64,000 nucleotides of DNA from Kryptolebias marmoratus (taxonomy: Eukaryota; Chordata; Actinopteri; Cyprinodontiformes; Rivulidae): NCBI RefSeq assembly GCF_001649575.2, contig NC_051430.1:16638102-16702101 (forward strand), given 5' to 3'. Positions 13,977-25,800 of this stretch are shown here, one piece after another; position 1 is the stretch's first letter; every line of letters starts with the position of its first letter. The position numbers and the translations under genes are program-made. The notes beneath the pieces are model-generated. The model was not told where the DNA came from, did no database searches, and saw only the letters and a list, made by a program, of their open reading frames with translations.

Positions 13977-14579
13977 ACACGAGCTCTGATATTTACGTGT
14001 GTGGGATGTTAGGGTTGTTGTAAACCCCCAGGATCCTCTCTGTTGCCTGAGGGCTTTTTAACTGCCTGTCTGTTACTTTTTTTTTTTTAATTTACTTTTT
14101 ATTTTCTATAAATATATTTCTTTATTTTTACCCTGATCCACAAACTCTCTAGAAACTCCTGGAGCGAAAGATGTGTATTTCAGCTTCAATTCTACATATT
14201 TGTTCCCCATAAAATTCAACAGATAATCATGTCGTAATCGTTCTCAAATTTGCTTAAAACAATAATTACCAAAGAATCTGGTAATTATCTGTTTTGTTTA
14301 ATTAATCCAACAATGTGTTTTGAACAGAAAGCCCCCCAAAATCAGTCAAATTTAGTAGTTTTCAAAGATGAATTTGCTAATAGAAATAGTGTCGTAATTT
14401 TAGCCTTTCTCTGTAGAAACAAACGAATTAGCTCAACAGTGCGTGATCCTCTTTGTCAATCAGCTTGCAAATACACTCCACGCGTCAACAAATATCCGCA
14501 GCAAAATGTGAGAAGTATACATCACACAAGCACTTTGCAAATGTAATTTTTTGGCGCATTTGAACTTTGAGCGATGCAG

Positions 14580-14599
14580 TATATATATATATATATATA
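14580..14599. repeat. (TA)n microsatellite
   Basis: Ten TA units read directly. Confidence 0.93.
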
Positions 14600-15440
14600 C
14601 AAATGTGGAATCAAATGAGGACTGTGTGAGAGGAAGTGGATGGAAAGAACGGTGCGTGATGGAGCAGCAGCAGCAGAGAGAATACGCTGGGTTTTGATCA
14701 GGAGTTTCTCCGGGATAATTGTCAGAACGTGCTGTTTGGAAGACGACTGACGAAAGAAACTGTGTGACAGTGGAATTTGTTGAGGAAACATGAGAATGTG
14801 TCAAACATCCGTCAGACAAAGAAATGCAATATTTATGGGTTCTTGAAGAGCATCTCAATCTCTCCTACCTCTCCCTCCGAATGCACACACTCATTTCCCA
14901 CGTCGTCCCACTAATGTTCTCTCATAAAAGGATTAACATGCAAGGGGAAAGGCTGTTTACATAACAATGACAAGCGAGTGTTTAAAAATGTGATTATGAA
15001 AAAAAAAAAACTGCTCGAGTTTCAAGACACCTCGGGCTTATGTGGGAAATTATTTTATCTCTTTACTAATAATAATAGTAAAGACGTAGCGAATGAACTG
15101 ACCTTTATAAGAAAAAAATGAAACATTTGAAAAGATAAACCCTTTACTGACATTTTAATTGATTTTTAGTTCATGGAATGTTAATAAAATTCTATAGTTA
15201 TTTTTTATAGGATTTTTTTTCCCCCAGTAACAACTAATCAAGCTATGGATGGGTAATAAACAATCCCACACTTGCACCAACTGTCACTCTAAATAAAGAT
15301 GCAGATGTTCGAAGGAAGAGAGGGAAATTATTTTCCTTGTCTTTTTTTTTTTTTTTTTTTTTTTAGAGACTGTTGATTAATTAGAGCTATCTGTCTGAAA
15401 ACCTCCTGCTATGATTAGACAATCTCTCCTCCTTCACTAA

Positions 15441-15462
15441 CACACACACACACACACACACA
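15441..15462. repeat. (CA)n microsatellite
   Basis: Eleven CA units. Confidence 0.93.
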
Positions 15463-15480
15463 TCTACTAAGAAAACAAAA

Positions 15481-16060
15481 CCCCACTAATCATTTGAAGC
15501 CTGTGCTTTGTAGGTGGGGCCCGGTCATTATCAAGCCCCAGCGGTGGTGGGGTTTTTGTTGGTTTTAGCTTTTGCATCCCCAATCAATCGGCTAACAGGA
15601 AGAGCTTTAATCAGGGTTTTAATGCAGCAGTACAAGAGGTGGGCCGGCCCATTGTCTGGGCCTGAAAGGCTGATCAGAGGGGAGTCCTCTCGCGTTTCTT
15701 TACATTCACCTGCTGGGCCTTATTGGGTCTCTTTCTGAAAGAAAAGGAACAAGGCAAATGAATAAAGAACACGGGCAGAGTGTGGGCCCGTTCAGCCGGA
15801 CCTGTGGGTTAATCAAGGAGCTACTTGTCATCTGCACAGAGTCTCTCGCAGCTCTCTCTCTCCCGTCTCTTTCCCATGCCAATTCAGGCTCACCGAGGAG
15901 CTAGGCTGAGCCGAACAACAGCGGGCCATAACACAACATTGAGCTAATGATACGCTCCTCAGAAAAAGAAGGAGAAAAAAAAAAGAATGCATGAAGCTGG
16001 ACGGGGGCGCGGGAGGGAGGGCTGGGAAAGAAGAGGGGAGAGAAGTGTATGAATTGCAGA
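15481..16060. other. GC-richer island, possible conserved non-coding element
   Basis: A block of balanced, non-repetitive sequence with homeodomain-type TAAT/ATTA cores (for example AATCAATC, GGTTAATCAA) stands between simple-repeat-rich flanks. No coding reading is convincing. Texture like this is typical of non-coding elements near developmental genes, but conservation cannot be tested here. Confidence 0.3.
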
Positions 16061-16813
16061 GAAACTCAATTTTGAGAGGCTGAGGATATGAGAAAACGAG
16101 GGATATGAGAACTAAAATAGATTCAAAAATATTGTACAGCTGGAAGTTATATTGTTAAAAGCAAACAGAACACAAAGTTACAGGAGAAAATTATCCAAAC
16201 ATCTCGTCTCCTCACTCTGTAGGCAAACAAAACACGACTGATATTTCCATATATGTGACTTTTTGTGTTATTCAGGACTCCCTTTGCATTTCTGGGGCTT
16301 TGGTAAGTGCTGCTTAAGGCCAGCAAATCAAACAAGCTTCCCTTTCAGCGTTTTTTGCAAAGATGTCAACTCACAACCTGGATTTCTGGAGGTTTGATCA
16401 ATAAATATTGATATTTGCAAAAAAAAAGTGCAGAGGGGTAAGCAGTTTCGAACCCTGTCAAGTGATGCTCTTACTCCATCTAGTGAGGAGAGCGAGCAAC
16501 TCCCATCACCCCCACAAGGGGCTCTGTGTGGGTTCTGCACTGAAACTCTCTCTTTTTTAAATGCAATTAATGGGAAAATGATATTATTAGCACATTTCAA
16601 CTTATGACACACTGTTAAAAGGTATGTTTGAAGTTTGAAGAGGAAGCACTGATTTGTTCTTCTGATTAGATTATTTATAAATGTGTTCCAACACAAAGGC
16701 CATGAACAAGAAGAGGGACATTTAATCAGGTTATTTTGGTGACATTTACTGTAAAATATTCAGCGTTAACATAAAGAGTAAAAGAGGGCAAGAACTGGTT
16801 GTTTAAGATGTTC

Positions 16814-16865
<52 letters not shown>
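16814..16865. repeat. (ATT)n microsatellite
   Basis: About 17 uninterrupted ATT units. Confidence 0.97.
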
Positions 16866-16866
<1 letters not shown>

Positions 16867-18073
16867 CTTATAAAAATGTCTTTGAAATTACATTTCACTC
16901 ATGTAGGAATCCATTTTATGAAACACTATTCATAGCTAACAATCCCATTTTTTTCTTTTATTGACACATTTTGAGCTGCCACTCATTTTATTCTATTTTT
17001 TTATTTGTTTTTTTTTTTTTTGTCGAAAATCCGATTAAACCAAGCAAAGGTCCAAATCAGCATCTTACATCAACATGTTTCTGTGAAAGTTCAGCCCAAT
17101 GTTTGTGACATTTCCAGCAGGAAAATGCCGGCAATTTGTTCGGCACAGAGAGCTCTTTGGAATTATGCGTGTGCTTTAAACGTCAAATTTGTCAGAGACA
17201 ATGCGAGACTGGTGACTAATGGCTGATCTACCTGACAGGGCTTTTTGTTGAAGTCCACAGAAAGTCCACGGGAAGCCTTCTGTGCGCTCCAGCGGGGACT
17301 TGATGCACTTATAGGAGAATGCTCTCTAACGAAAGGGATGGCAGCAATTAGGAAAACAAAGGAGGGGAGGGGGGCCTGTGATTATAGCAGGAGCACTTCA
17401 ACACCCAGTATTTGCATTGTCAATTAGAGGAGCCACAAAGAGTCTCAAAGAAAAAAAAAAAAAAAACCTCCTGCCGGGTAGTGTCTGCTAAATATTTTTT
17501 TTATTATTATTATTCCTAACATCATTGTGTTTGCTCTAAAATAAAAAGAAACAATATTAAAATATGCATCTGTGTATAATCTTATTTTGATTTTCCAAAC
17601 TATTAAAACAGAAGCTTTCGTCCTTTTTCCCCGTCTTGTCTTGTCTGTGATCACATATAGTTTGTTTTCTCGGAAATAAATTGGGCCTTCAAAGTCAAAA
17701 ATTGCAGGATGGGAACTAAAAATAAGCACCGTGCTAAATTTATAATGACTGCACTTAAGTTCTCTTCACCGTCCCCTATTTATTTATTTCTTTATTTAAA
17801 AAAAAATATATCTAAAATAAACAAAAATGAGAGCGGCACACTTGCACATCTCGCTCCAATTTTATTTCCTTAACATTTAATAAGCTGAAAGCTTATTTGG
17901 CTGATTTGCGGGGTTTCCGGGTTCATTTTGACAGGAGTTAGCAGCAGAAGGTCAGCAATTCACCCGTAAGATGAGAATTTACCCCGGCCTAATTTCTGCT
18001 GTCCTTCAGGTGCAGGCTGTCACCCTTTTTGCATTTTAATGAAGACAACCTGTTTATTAAATCTTAGAGTGCC

Positions 18074-18103
18074 TTTTTTTCTTCTTCTTCTTCTTCTTCT
18101 TCT
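18074..18103. repeat. (TTC)n microsatellite
   Basis: About nine TTC units within a pyrimidine-rich stretch. Confidence 0.92.
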
Positions 18104-20442
18104 TTTTTAAGGTCTGAAATAAACGGTTTGAGTTGCTGGGCAAGTCGACTTCAACCACGTTTCCCTTCCCCCTCCCCAATTTATTTAAAGCTCATAATTC
18201 TTCATCTATATTCAGGCATTAATTAGATTAAGATGCACACCATCGCTCCCCCCTCCTTTAATCTGAAAGCAAAATGACACTGATGTGCATCACACACACA
18301 CACTTATAAATACAGTGGAATACCAGTGAAGAAGGCCGAAAACACTAATTCCTGGAAAGGGTATTGCATTGTTAAAATAATTTCTATATTTTTAATAGAA
18401 TTTCCTTTTTATCTTGCAAGTAAGACTAAAATGTCTTGTATTACACAGAGTGACACCAGCTATTACTTTTGTTTCAGTACCACAGAAGGATCTTCACCCC
18501 TTATATCACAATAATAAGTTTTGGATTTAAAAAAAATAAAGTTTAATTGCATAGAATAAATATAAAAAACCCTATACTCTGGATTTATTGTAAGATAATA
18601 AAGAGATGAAAACCAGACATATTGTTTGCCTGAGCAGCTTTTTACTTAAACCACCCGGCTAATTGGAAAATAAAAAGAGGACATTACACACTGATGCAAA
18701 GAGTCAGTTCTCAGGACTTGTTGGAGATTTGTTCCACGGTGACCGCACCTTATTTCCTGTCTTAAGTTTGTGCATTTCCTCTCTAAAGTGTGTGTGTGTG
18801 TTTCTGCTCACTCCCCCAAAATCAAATCCCGGCAGCCAATTTCCAAATCAGAACGTGTATTAAAAGAGAAAAACAAACTTAGCTTTCTAAATAAAAATTC
18901 ATTAAGTGGGGGGAAATAATCAGAGGCATTTTTTTGCACTGTTTGCTTTTTGGGCTTCAAGGTGAAGTTTAAAACGGGTCATCAAATTTCACGCAGCTCC
19001 TCGGCGGCGTGGAGGGCGGAAGACGTGCGCATGGCAAACCAAGGACAGTTGGATTTGCTGTAAAGAGCATGGTCGCCTTGCTCTCCCTGGAGCTACGGCT
19101 TTGATTGAACACCGAAATGAGTTGAAATGTCACAAATCTCCTCCAATATGCTTGAAATGAAAATTGGCCTTGTGGTGTACTTTTTTTTTCCTTCTTCTTT
19201 TTTTTTTTTTACGGCTCCTATTAAGTGTGGGCTTAACACGTTCTGTTGAGTGTGGTTGAAGTGCATCTAAAATACAACATTATTACACGTCTGTGCACTC
19301 AAGGAAAACGTCCCCACCACCGCTGCCACCGCCGCCGTCACCCCCTGAAATTCCTCAACGCAGAGAGAGAGAGAGAGAAAGTGGGGGCTTGCTTATTGCT
19401 TATGAAGAAAAAAAAAATGTTTAATTTAAAAATGCAGGAAAACACAGATTTGGGGCCTTTGCTGGACTGAAGGAAGACAAATAAAAAGCTCAGGAGCAAA
19501 GAAGTCCAAATAAAACCTGCACAAACATGTCCAAAAAGTCTGAATAATTTTTATGCAACAAGTACAGAGGAGTGTGTATTTTCTTGCACAACGTTATTGG
19601 TGCCTCACTATATCTTTGACAGCTTTTATATCAGATTAGACTACATAGACTCTGCCTGTATGTAAGCATCTTTTTTTGTGTCTGTTTGGCCCTGAATGCA
19701 CTGATTTGGCAAGAAGCAGTCCTACCTATTTACCCCCCTCATCTCTAAATGTATTTTCAAGGAAACAGGGAAATGACTATCCCGGCTGCTTAGTATTCAC
19801 ATCACACAAAGTGGGTCTGTGTTCCTTATTTAGTTCTGTACTGTACAGCTGGGGAGCTGTCCAGCACGCAGCGGCAGTATGCAAATGAGCCTGGATTTGA
19901 ATGGAGATGGAAGTAGACACAAAGCTCAATTAGAGACAGGGAGGGAAAGAGACAGTGGGGGAGCGCTGAGTGTCTGGGTGAGGAAGGGGAAGGGGAAGGA
20001 GGGAGGGGAAGAAAAAAAACTAAAAATGCCTGGATGCTCAATGCCAACCTGAACGAGCCGAAGCTGCACGCAGACGTGAATGAGCAGAAACAAGAGGGAC
20101 GCGTTGCTAGATTTCTGCATACGGGCAGCCTTCTGTCTGAGGGGGGGGGGGCCTCAGACAGCTAAAGCTTTGTGTGACGTGCCTCGGTCCCCACCAATCG
20201 CACCGAGAAGATCCCACGTCGCCCGCATCACACGTTTCACCCAAACAGCGAAAAAAGGGGGGCTGAGGCCGGCACAGGCGTTCTCCTCCTTCAAGGCTCA
20301 GAGCGAAGCCTCTGATGCGGTGGGGGGGGTAAAAGGACATCACGTCGTTTTGTTTTGTGGCAGCGTTGAGCGTGTCACCTGACACAGTATCTGCATGACT
20401 GTCCTTGGAGGAGACTCTGACATCAGCACTTGTCACCCCCCG

Positions 20443-20456
20443 GTTACCACGGCAAC
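20443..20456. promoter_or_regulatory. RFX X-box motif
   Basis: GTTACCACGGCAAC fits the palindromic consensus GTTRCCNNRGYAAC at every position. RFX factors bind such sites at ciliary and neural genes. A perfect 14-bp match with two free positions is uncommon by chance, but binding is untested. Confidence 0.45.
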
Positions 20457-20575
20457 TGCAATATCAATTATGGACATCGGGTGAGGGGTGCAGAAAATGA
20501 ATATGCACAAAGGAGTCAGGATTTAATTGCCACAGTGTGAAGCTGGCAGCAAAATCCCCAAAACGATTACACCAA

Positions 20576-20603
20576 ATTATTATTATTATTATTATTATTA
20601 TTT
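20576..20603. repeat. (ATT)n microsatellite
   Basis: About nine ATT units. Confidence 0.95.
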
Positions 20604-21425
20604 CAATAAAGGGGGAGAAGCACATTAGATGTGATGTTGGGAACCTTCCTGGGTTTCCTCCTCTTCCAGCAGCATCTTTACCACAAGCAGCTGACAGAAC
20701 TGCAGCATCTTTGGCTAAGTTTCAGCTGACTTTCTGAGCACAAACTGGAGTCACTTCAGCCTGAGAGGCTTTCATAATGTGGCCGAACTGCAACAGACAG
20801 GAGTGCAGGCTTGGCTCTGAGGGGATGAGGCTGTAACTCGATCAGGGAGGCTCAGAGATCATTCAGTGGATCTGGCAATACAACAAAAAAAATCAGCCTG
20901 ATTTCCCATAAAACACCGCCTGTCACATTACATAGGGCCAACATTTACTCATACGAAACACCCGCCCTTAAATTTAGTCTCACTGTTCCAAAGCTCTCCT
21001 CGCACAGACAGACGCTCAGTTTGATCTGCTGCCTCAAAATCTACAAATTTTCCCCCTTCTGTAAAGAGTCAGACTGCAGCGAGGAAGTCTCCTTGAAGAA
21101 CAGAAACAGAGAACGGCTGCTTCCATGCAGGGACAATAATAATCATTTTCAAAAATAAAGAAATACAAAAGCATATACCAAGGGCCAGTCATCGCACAGT
21201 TAGGAATTACGCGAAGGTAGAAGGAGGAAAGGTGCGACGGGGTGGGGGCGCGCGTCCGCCCGCGTGCACGCCGGCCTCCGCGCGCGCGCGCACATACAGT
21301 AAACCGTTGCCACGGTCTCCTCAATAATGCATCGACACTTCATGTTTATGCAATTCCCAAAGCGAGCCCGAGCCGTGCAGACCCGGATCAGGCAGATGGT
21401 TTTACAAGCCCATCCCTGACAGAGC

Positions 21426-21426
21426 T

Positions 21427-21460
<34 letters not shown>

Positions 21461-21479
21461 CGCGCGTGTATACACACAT
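21426..21479. repeat. (CA)n tract with CGCGCG core
   Basis: A CA tract runs into ATACACGCGCGCGTGTATACACAC. The alternating purine-pyrimidine stretch includes a self-complementary centre. A TG/CG-rich minus-strand open frame crosses it and is not a gene. Confidence 0.93.
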
Positions 21480-21560
21480 TTAGCTTTACCGCCTGTAGAG
21501 AAACAGATTAAAAGATAAAGAAAGAAGAAGGGGGGGGGNGGAGCAGACTTCAGCACATAC

Positions 21561-21646
21561 CTGTTCTGAGCCCCTGTTTCTCTCTGATCCTGGCTTTCTG
21601 CAGGCTCGGAGGGCTCATGATAACGCCGCGCTAAAGCGGCGCTCAT
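21561..21646 (-). other. candidate divergent first exon (28 codons plus splice donor)
   Basis: On the minus strand an ATG at 21646 opens a 28-codon frame (starting MSAALARRYHEP) that reaches a strong donor, AACAG|GTATGTG, at 21561/21560. Two octamers lie just upstream (21647-21654 and 21711-21718), about where a promoter would be. A partner exon was not found. A coding first exon, the first exon of a non-coding RNA, and a chance donor are all possible. Confidence 0.2.
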
Positions 21647-21760
21647 ATGCAAATTAACGACTCCCGCTGAACGCAGGGGCCCATTTATTATTCATAAATT
21701 ACTCATGTTTATGCAAATGAGGCTGTGCGGAAACACTGGTGGGGGTTGAGTGGCTCGGTC

Positions 21761-22379
21761 TAATAAACACATACAGGGGGCTGCCCGTGTGATTCGATCG
21801 CTGTTGCACACTCCCACCCAAAACCGATCCAGATCCAAACATTTGAGCAGGACCTGCAGAGTCTGTCTTTCTTTAGTTTGTGATAGGCCAAAGGGTTGGG
21901 GGAGAGGGGGAGGGGTGGGCCCTCGACTACCCTTTCCATTTTTAAATTTAATATAGAATACTGTTTCCTCCTAATTTAAGGAGAATTCAGGAAACAGAAC
22001 AGGGATCCTGCACTACAATTCACAGGTGTTATTTAACTTTACACCATTGATTCTATCTCCCTTTTTTAATCTGAGTGCCTATATTTTTAAATAAAAGATA
22101 AAAAAAAACAGCAGATAAACACATATGAATAAAAACGAACAATAAAAAAAACATAAATTTGTTCATTTTCAGTAAGAACAAATGGGCTTACTCTTAAAAA
22201 AACGTCTTGACTGTTGCTTTCCCTGTGAGGGCAAAGTTTGTTTTGTTTCGGTTAAAGATGGCCGTGAAATACGCCCACCACCTCCCACAGTAGATTAATA
22301 AATACGTGCTATTTGAATTTTTATCAATCATGTTGTCATGGTTGCAAATTCTATCAGAAAGCCTTTAACTGACCGAGGT
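21761..22379. other. intergenic, nothing recognised
   Basis: A/T-rich sequence with T and A runs between the candidate regulatory cluster and the ccnh promoter area. No exon or clear repeat was seen. Confidence 0.5.
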
Positions 22380-22741
22380 GAGATTTTTTTAACTGCGCGC
22401 TTAGTTCACAATTTACGGTAAACGCCTACGTCACTAAAAGTCGACGGAGTTTACGTCAAAAGTAGACGACGCGCCATGGTTCTATGTTGAATTTCTTAGG
22501 TTTTTTTTTTTTGCTCCTTAGGACGGTGATATCGAATATACAGTGGAACTGGAGTTGAGTGTTTGTATGCAGATATCTATTTTCTTTCTACAACGTCGTC
22601 TCTCAGCGGAGTGATGCATATTTAGATACGGAAACGTAAGATTTGTAATGTGTTTCTCTGACTGTCTGTCGGCTAGCGTTCGTCCACTAGTTCATGTATA
22701 GTTTCTTCTCATGTTTGTGTTTGTTTTTACAGAAAGCCACC
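22380..22741 (+). promoter_or_regulatory. ccnh: probable ccnh promoter and 5' UTR
   Basis: Two CRE/ATF-like motifs, TACGTCAC at 22427-22434 and TTACGTCA at 22451-22458, lie 24 bp apart about 300 bp before the start codon, in CpG-containing sequence. No TATA box stands out, which suits a housekeeping gene. A pyrimidine-rich tract ending in TTTTTACAG at 22732, nine bases before the ATG, could be the acceptor of a 5' UTR intron, so the transcription start may be well upstream. These are motif inferences only. Confidence 0.4.
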
Positions 22742-22858
22742 ATGTTCCACAACAGCTCACAGAAAAAATACTGGACTTTTAAAAGCGAGGACGAAGTGGA
22801 ACAGATGAGAGTCAGTGCCAACGAGAAATTCTGCAAGAGGGTACTTGAAACTGCAAAG
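22742..22858 (+). CDS. ccnh: ccnh coding exon 1 (N-terminal helix region)
   Basis: 39 codons ending in phase 0 at AAG|GTAGGT. Ser5 and Ser6 stand in the HNSSQ motif; Ser5 of human cyclin H is a known CDK8 target, so the site appears kept. An upstream in-frame ATG at 22694 would add 16 residues, but it lies before a likely splice acceptor and lacks family support. Confidence 0.93.
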
Positions 22859-25800
22859 GTAGGTAACAAACTGTGGCACATTGTGAGTCCGAAGAGACAT
22901 GTCCCTCACTTCCTGGCTGTTTCATTTCTGCACCAGCCTGTCGTGAGTGCCTCCGTGCTCCTGGAGCGCTATGGGGAGGAGGTTTTGTTTCGGCACTATG
23001 AGAGGAGGATGCTTGAGTTCTGCAACGCCTTCAAGCCTGCGATGCCCAAATCAGTCGTGGTATGCCTTCTGTTTTCTCTTAATTAAAAGCAATATGCCGT
23101 CTTTTTTTTTCTTTTATTTGGAGACCTGAACCATAAGTTTCTCATCTTTGCAGGGTACAGCCCTCATGTACTTCAGAAGATTCTATCTGAACAACTCCAT
23201 CATGGAGCACCACCCAAGGATTATCATGTGAGCGCTTTTGTGTGGGTTTACTTTTACCAGACAGAGATGAGATTAGATTGATTGATTGTAACTTGATATC
23301 TAGAGATTATCTAAGGACCCCTGCTTGGTGTTGGGTGACCCACAATGGGGCCCCGACCCCAACTTTGGGAATAATTGGTCTAGTTGACCCCTTGAAGGGA
23401 TCTTTTATGACTCTGTACCGTGCTTCATTCAGTGTTGAAGAAAGGATTCAGCATATGTGCCTTATGGTTTTCTCTGCCTTGTTCGTCCCAGGCTGACTTG
23501 TGCATACCTGTCCTGCAAAGTGGACGAGTTCAACGTGTCCAGCACCCAGTTCGTGGGCAATCTCGTGCAGGAGACGCCGGCAGGACAGGAGCGGGTCCTG
23601 GAGCAAATCCTCGAGTACGAGCTGCTTCTGATTCAGCAGCTCAACTTTCACCTGGTCGTCCACAACCCCTACAGACCCATGGAGGGGCTGCTCATCGACC
23701 TGAAGGTAGGCGGTCGCCGCAGCGTAACCTTCGCAGCCTGAATTTAAGTTGCGTTCCCGTTCGCTGTATTGCTCGGCCTTGTCCTTTCCCACCTCCAGAC
23801 TCGATACCCCATGCTGGAGAACCCAGAGTCTCTGAGGAAAAGTGCTGACGACTTCCTGACGCAGGCAGTCATGACGGACGCAGGGCTTCTGTTCTCCCCA
23901 TCTCAGATTGCTCTCACTGCTGTCCTGAACAGTGCTTCCAGAGCCGGCATCAACATGGAGAGGTGGGTCATTTGTTCCTAAAGACATGCCACTTCACTCA
24001 GCAGTTATATTTTTTCCTGTAGTGTTTGTGGAGTAACAGTAGCTAAAACAGGATGAAAAATTCCATTGAATTGAATTTAAATGTTTTTGCTTATTCTCTG
24101 AGCCCCTTTTTATGATTTCCCTCGTCTAGTTACCTGACGGAATGCCTGAAACTGAAAGAGGACAAAGAAACACTCACAAAGATGTACGACTCAATGAGAC
24201 GTGAGTAAACGCCTTCCATTTTTCCACCACAAGATGGCAACGCTGAGCTGTTTGAACATCCCTTTGGGTTTGAGATTTCCTGTACGCTTTCCCCGCCGAT
24301 GCAGGAATGAAAACCCTCCTTAAGAAGTATGAGCCGCCCAATCTGGAGGAGGTGATCGTTTTCAAACAGAAGTTGGAGTGGATCCACGCTCAACTTGCCA
24401 GTTCAAGCAAGTAAGAAGATACTGTGGTTTTTCCTCACAATACTTGGAGACACTTTTTCATTTTAAAAGTTAAAAAAAATAAGTAAAACATGTTTAGCCG
24501 ATTCTCCTTAAGACAGACTAGAGGCATGGGATGTTTATTTATAACCATCCTAATTTTACAGTCTGTAAACTGCCACCGCAGCACATCAGCATTTATGGAT
24601 ATAAACAACACCAGTCCATCGTTGTATATAGTAACAGTTTTATTTCAGCCAGGTATCTAAGATGCAAAAGGTTCAAGGTTCAGTCTCAGGTAGAAAAATA
24701 AAAAGGAATACATCATTGTCAGCTATATGAAATGCTACACTGCTACCTACATCATCCATATCACGTAGTGCAGCTGATGCGGTTTGTTAGGTCGTTACTC
24801 ATCCACCCCCCCAGGTGTCCGTTAACACTCGGTGAGGTCCGTGGTTACGTTGAGTGCATCTACAGTAAACAGTTTGGTAAACCTCTGAGCTATGGCAGGC
24901 ACAGATTCAGGCTCTGCAGCGGCTTGAATCTTTAAAAAAAAAAAAAAAGAGGCGCCCCGGGCTGACCCGAGCGACTCTGAAAGTTGATAAATCAGCACGC
25001 GGCGTGACCTCTCAGAGCGGAGCCGTATGGAGAAAAAAAAAAACAGTCGGTGAAGGGGTGCTGCTGAGGAAACGCCACCTGCGATGACGGCAGAGCATTA
25101 GAGAGACTGCGAAGTATCAAAGCTTTGTTTTACATCTAAAAAAAAGGCATAAAGGGAGTTCAGGTGATGGTTGTTAAGAGCAGCATAAATGTAGGCCCAC
25201 ACACTTTAGCAGGATCCGTTCAGGGTGAACACATGCACAGGACGGGTTACAGGGATTTCCTACAGACGCGTGGACTCTCCTCTGTTCTGCTAGATCGTAC
25301 ACAAACACGATATCTCTTTACAAGCCTAAGAATATCATTTCGTCATACAAGAGCAGCATGTGAAACAAAGTCGAACGAGTGGATTACGTGCCGCAAGGAG
25401 ATTCATACACAAAGAAGTCGCCGCGATCTGAAAGAAGAGCTTATAAAAATCAGGTGACATGGGAGTGAGATGGGGAATAAAAAGGGGGAGTTAAGGCTCG
25501 TGTTGTTTTGGAAAGAGGTGCTATGTTTAAATTCCCTGATGACAGCAGAAAATGCTAGGTCAGTGCTTTGGATCCCCTCCCTCTTCAACGTCTCGTCTCC
25601 GGTTGTCTTTCGAAGAGAGAAGCCGAAACGGAAGGCCAGCTAGCTCTCGTCTGCGTCTGATCACCACCCGTAACGGCTCGAGGCTTTCAAAGGGAGCGGC
25701 AGAGACAGCAGAATGAGAGTTCGGACATTTCTGCAACACATCTGAACGGGGGGAGGAGGGGTCAGGTCTTCAAATCAAATCGCCACTGCAAGGTCTCCCA

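Larger units (their letters stand above)
11166..15480. other. non-coding region rich in microsatellites
   Basis: No recognisable coding exon. The stretch contains (GT)n at 12600-12651, (CA)n at 13782-13819, (GT)n at 13952-13976, (TA)n at 14580-14599, a T run near 15343-15364, (CA)n at 15441-15462, and a direct tandem duplication of about 22 bp at 12992-13034 (unit containing GATATTCTAATTTAT). Confidence 0.55.
16061..19850. other. non-coding AT-rich region
   Basis: No recognisable exon. The stretch contains (ATT)n at 16814-16865, A and T runs, and a TTC tract at 18074-18103. Patches around 17030-17430 and 17880-18060 are less repetitive and could be non-coding elements. Confidence 0.5.
19851..21760. 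promoter_or_regulatory. candidate regulatory cluster upstream of ccnh
   Basis: This GC-richer, CpG-containing block ends about 1 kb before the ccnh start codon. It holds three exact octamers ATGCAAAT (19879-19886, 21647-21654, 21711-21718; the POU-factor consensus), one exact RFX X-box match GTTACCACGGCAAC at 20443-20456, and a second partial X-box near 21306. Alternating CG and CACA tracts at 21277-21291 and 21426-21479 could favour Z-DNA. The motifs are seen directly. Their use as regulatory sites, and their target gene, are inference. Confidence 0.35.

Noticed and set aside
21200..21652. 150-codon minus-strand open frame
   Set aside because: Most of it is translated CA/CG repeat and includes the N base at 21539. 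Only its first 28 codons are kept, as an exon candidate.
1..22380. Search by eye for a mir-9 type hairpin, because the human locus has MIR9-2 in this wider region
   Set aside because: The mature sequence was not seen on either strand, so no microRNA is claimed.
22694..22741. Upstream in-frame ATG of ccnh adding 16 residues
   Set aside because: The added residues have no family counterpart, the ATG lies before a likely splice acceptor, and the ATG at 22742 has a better context.
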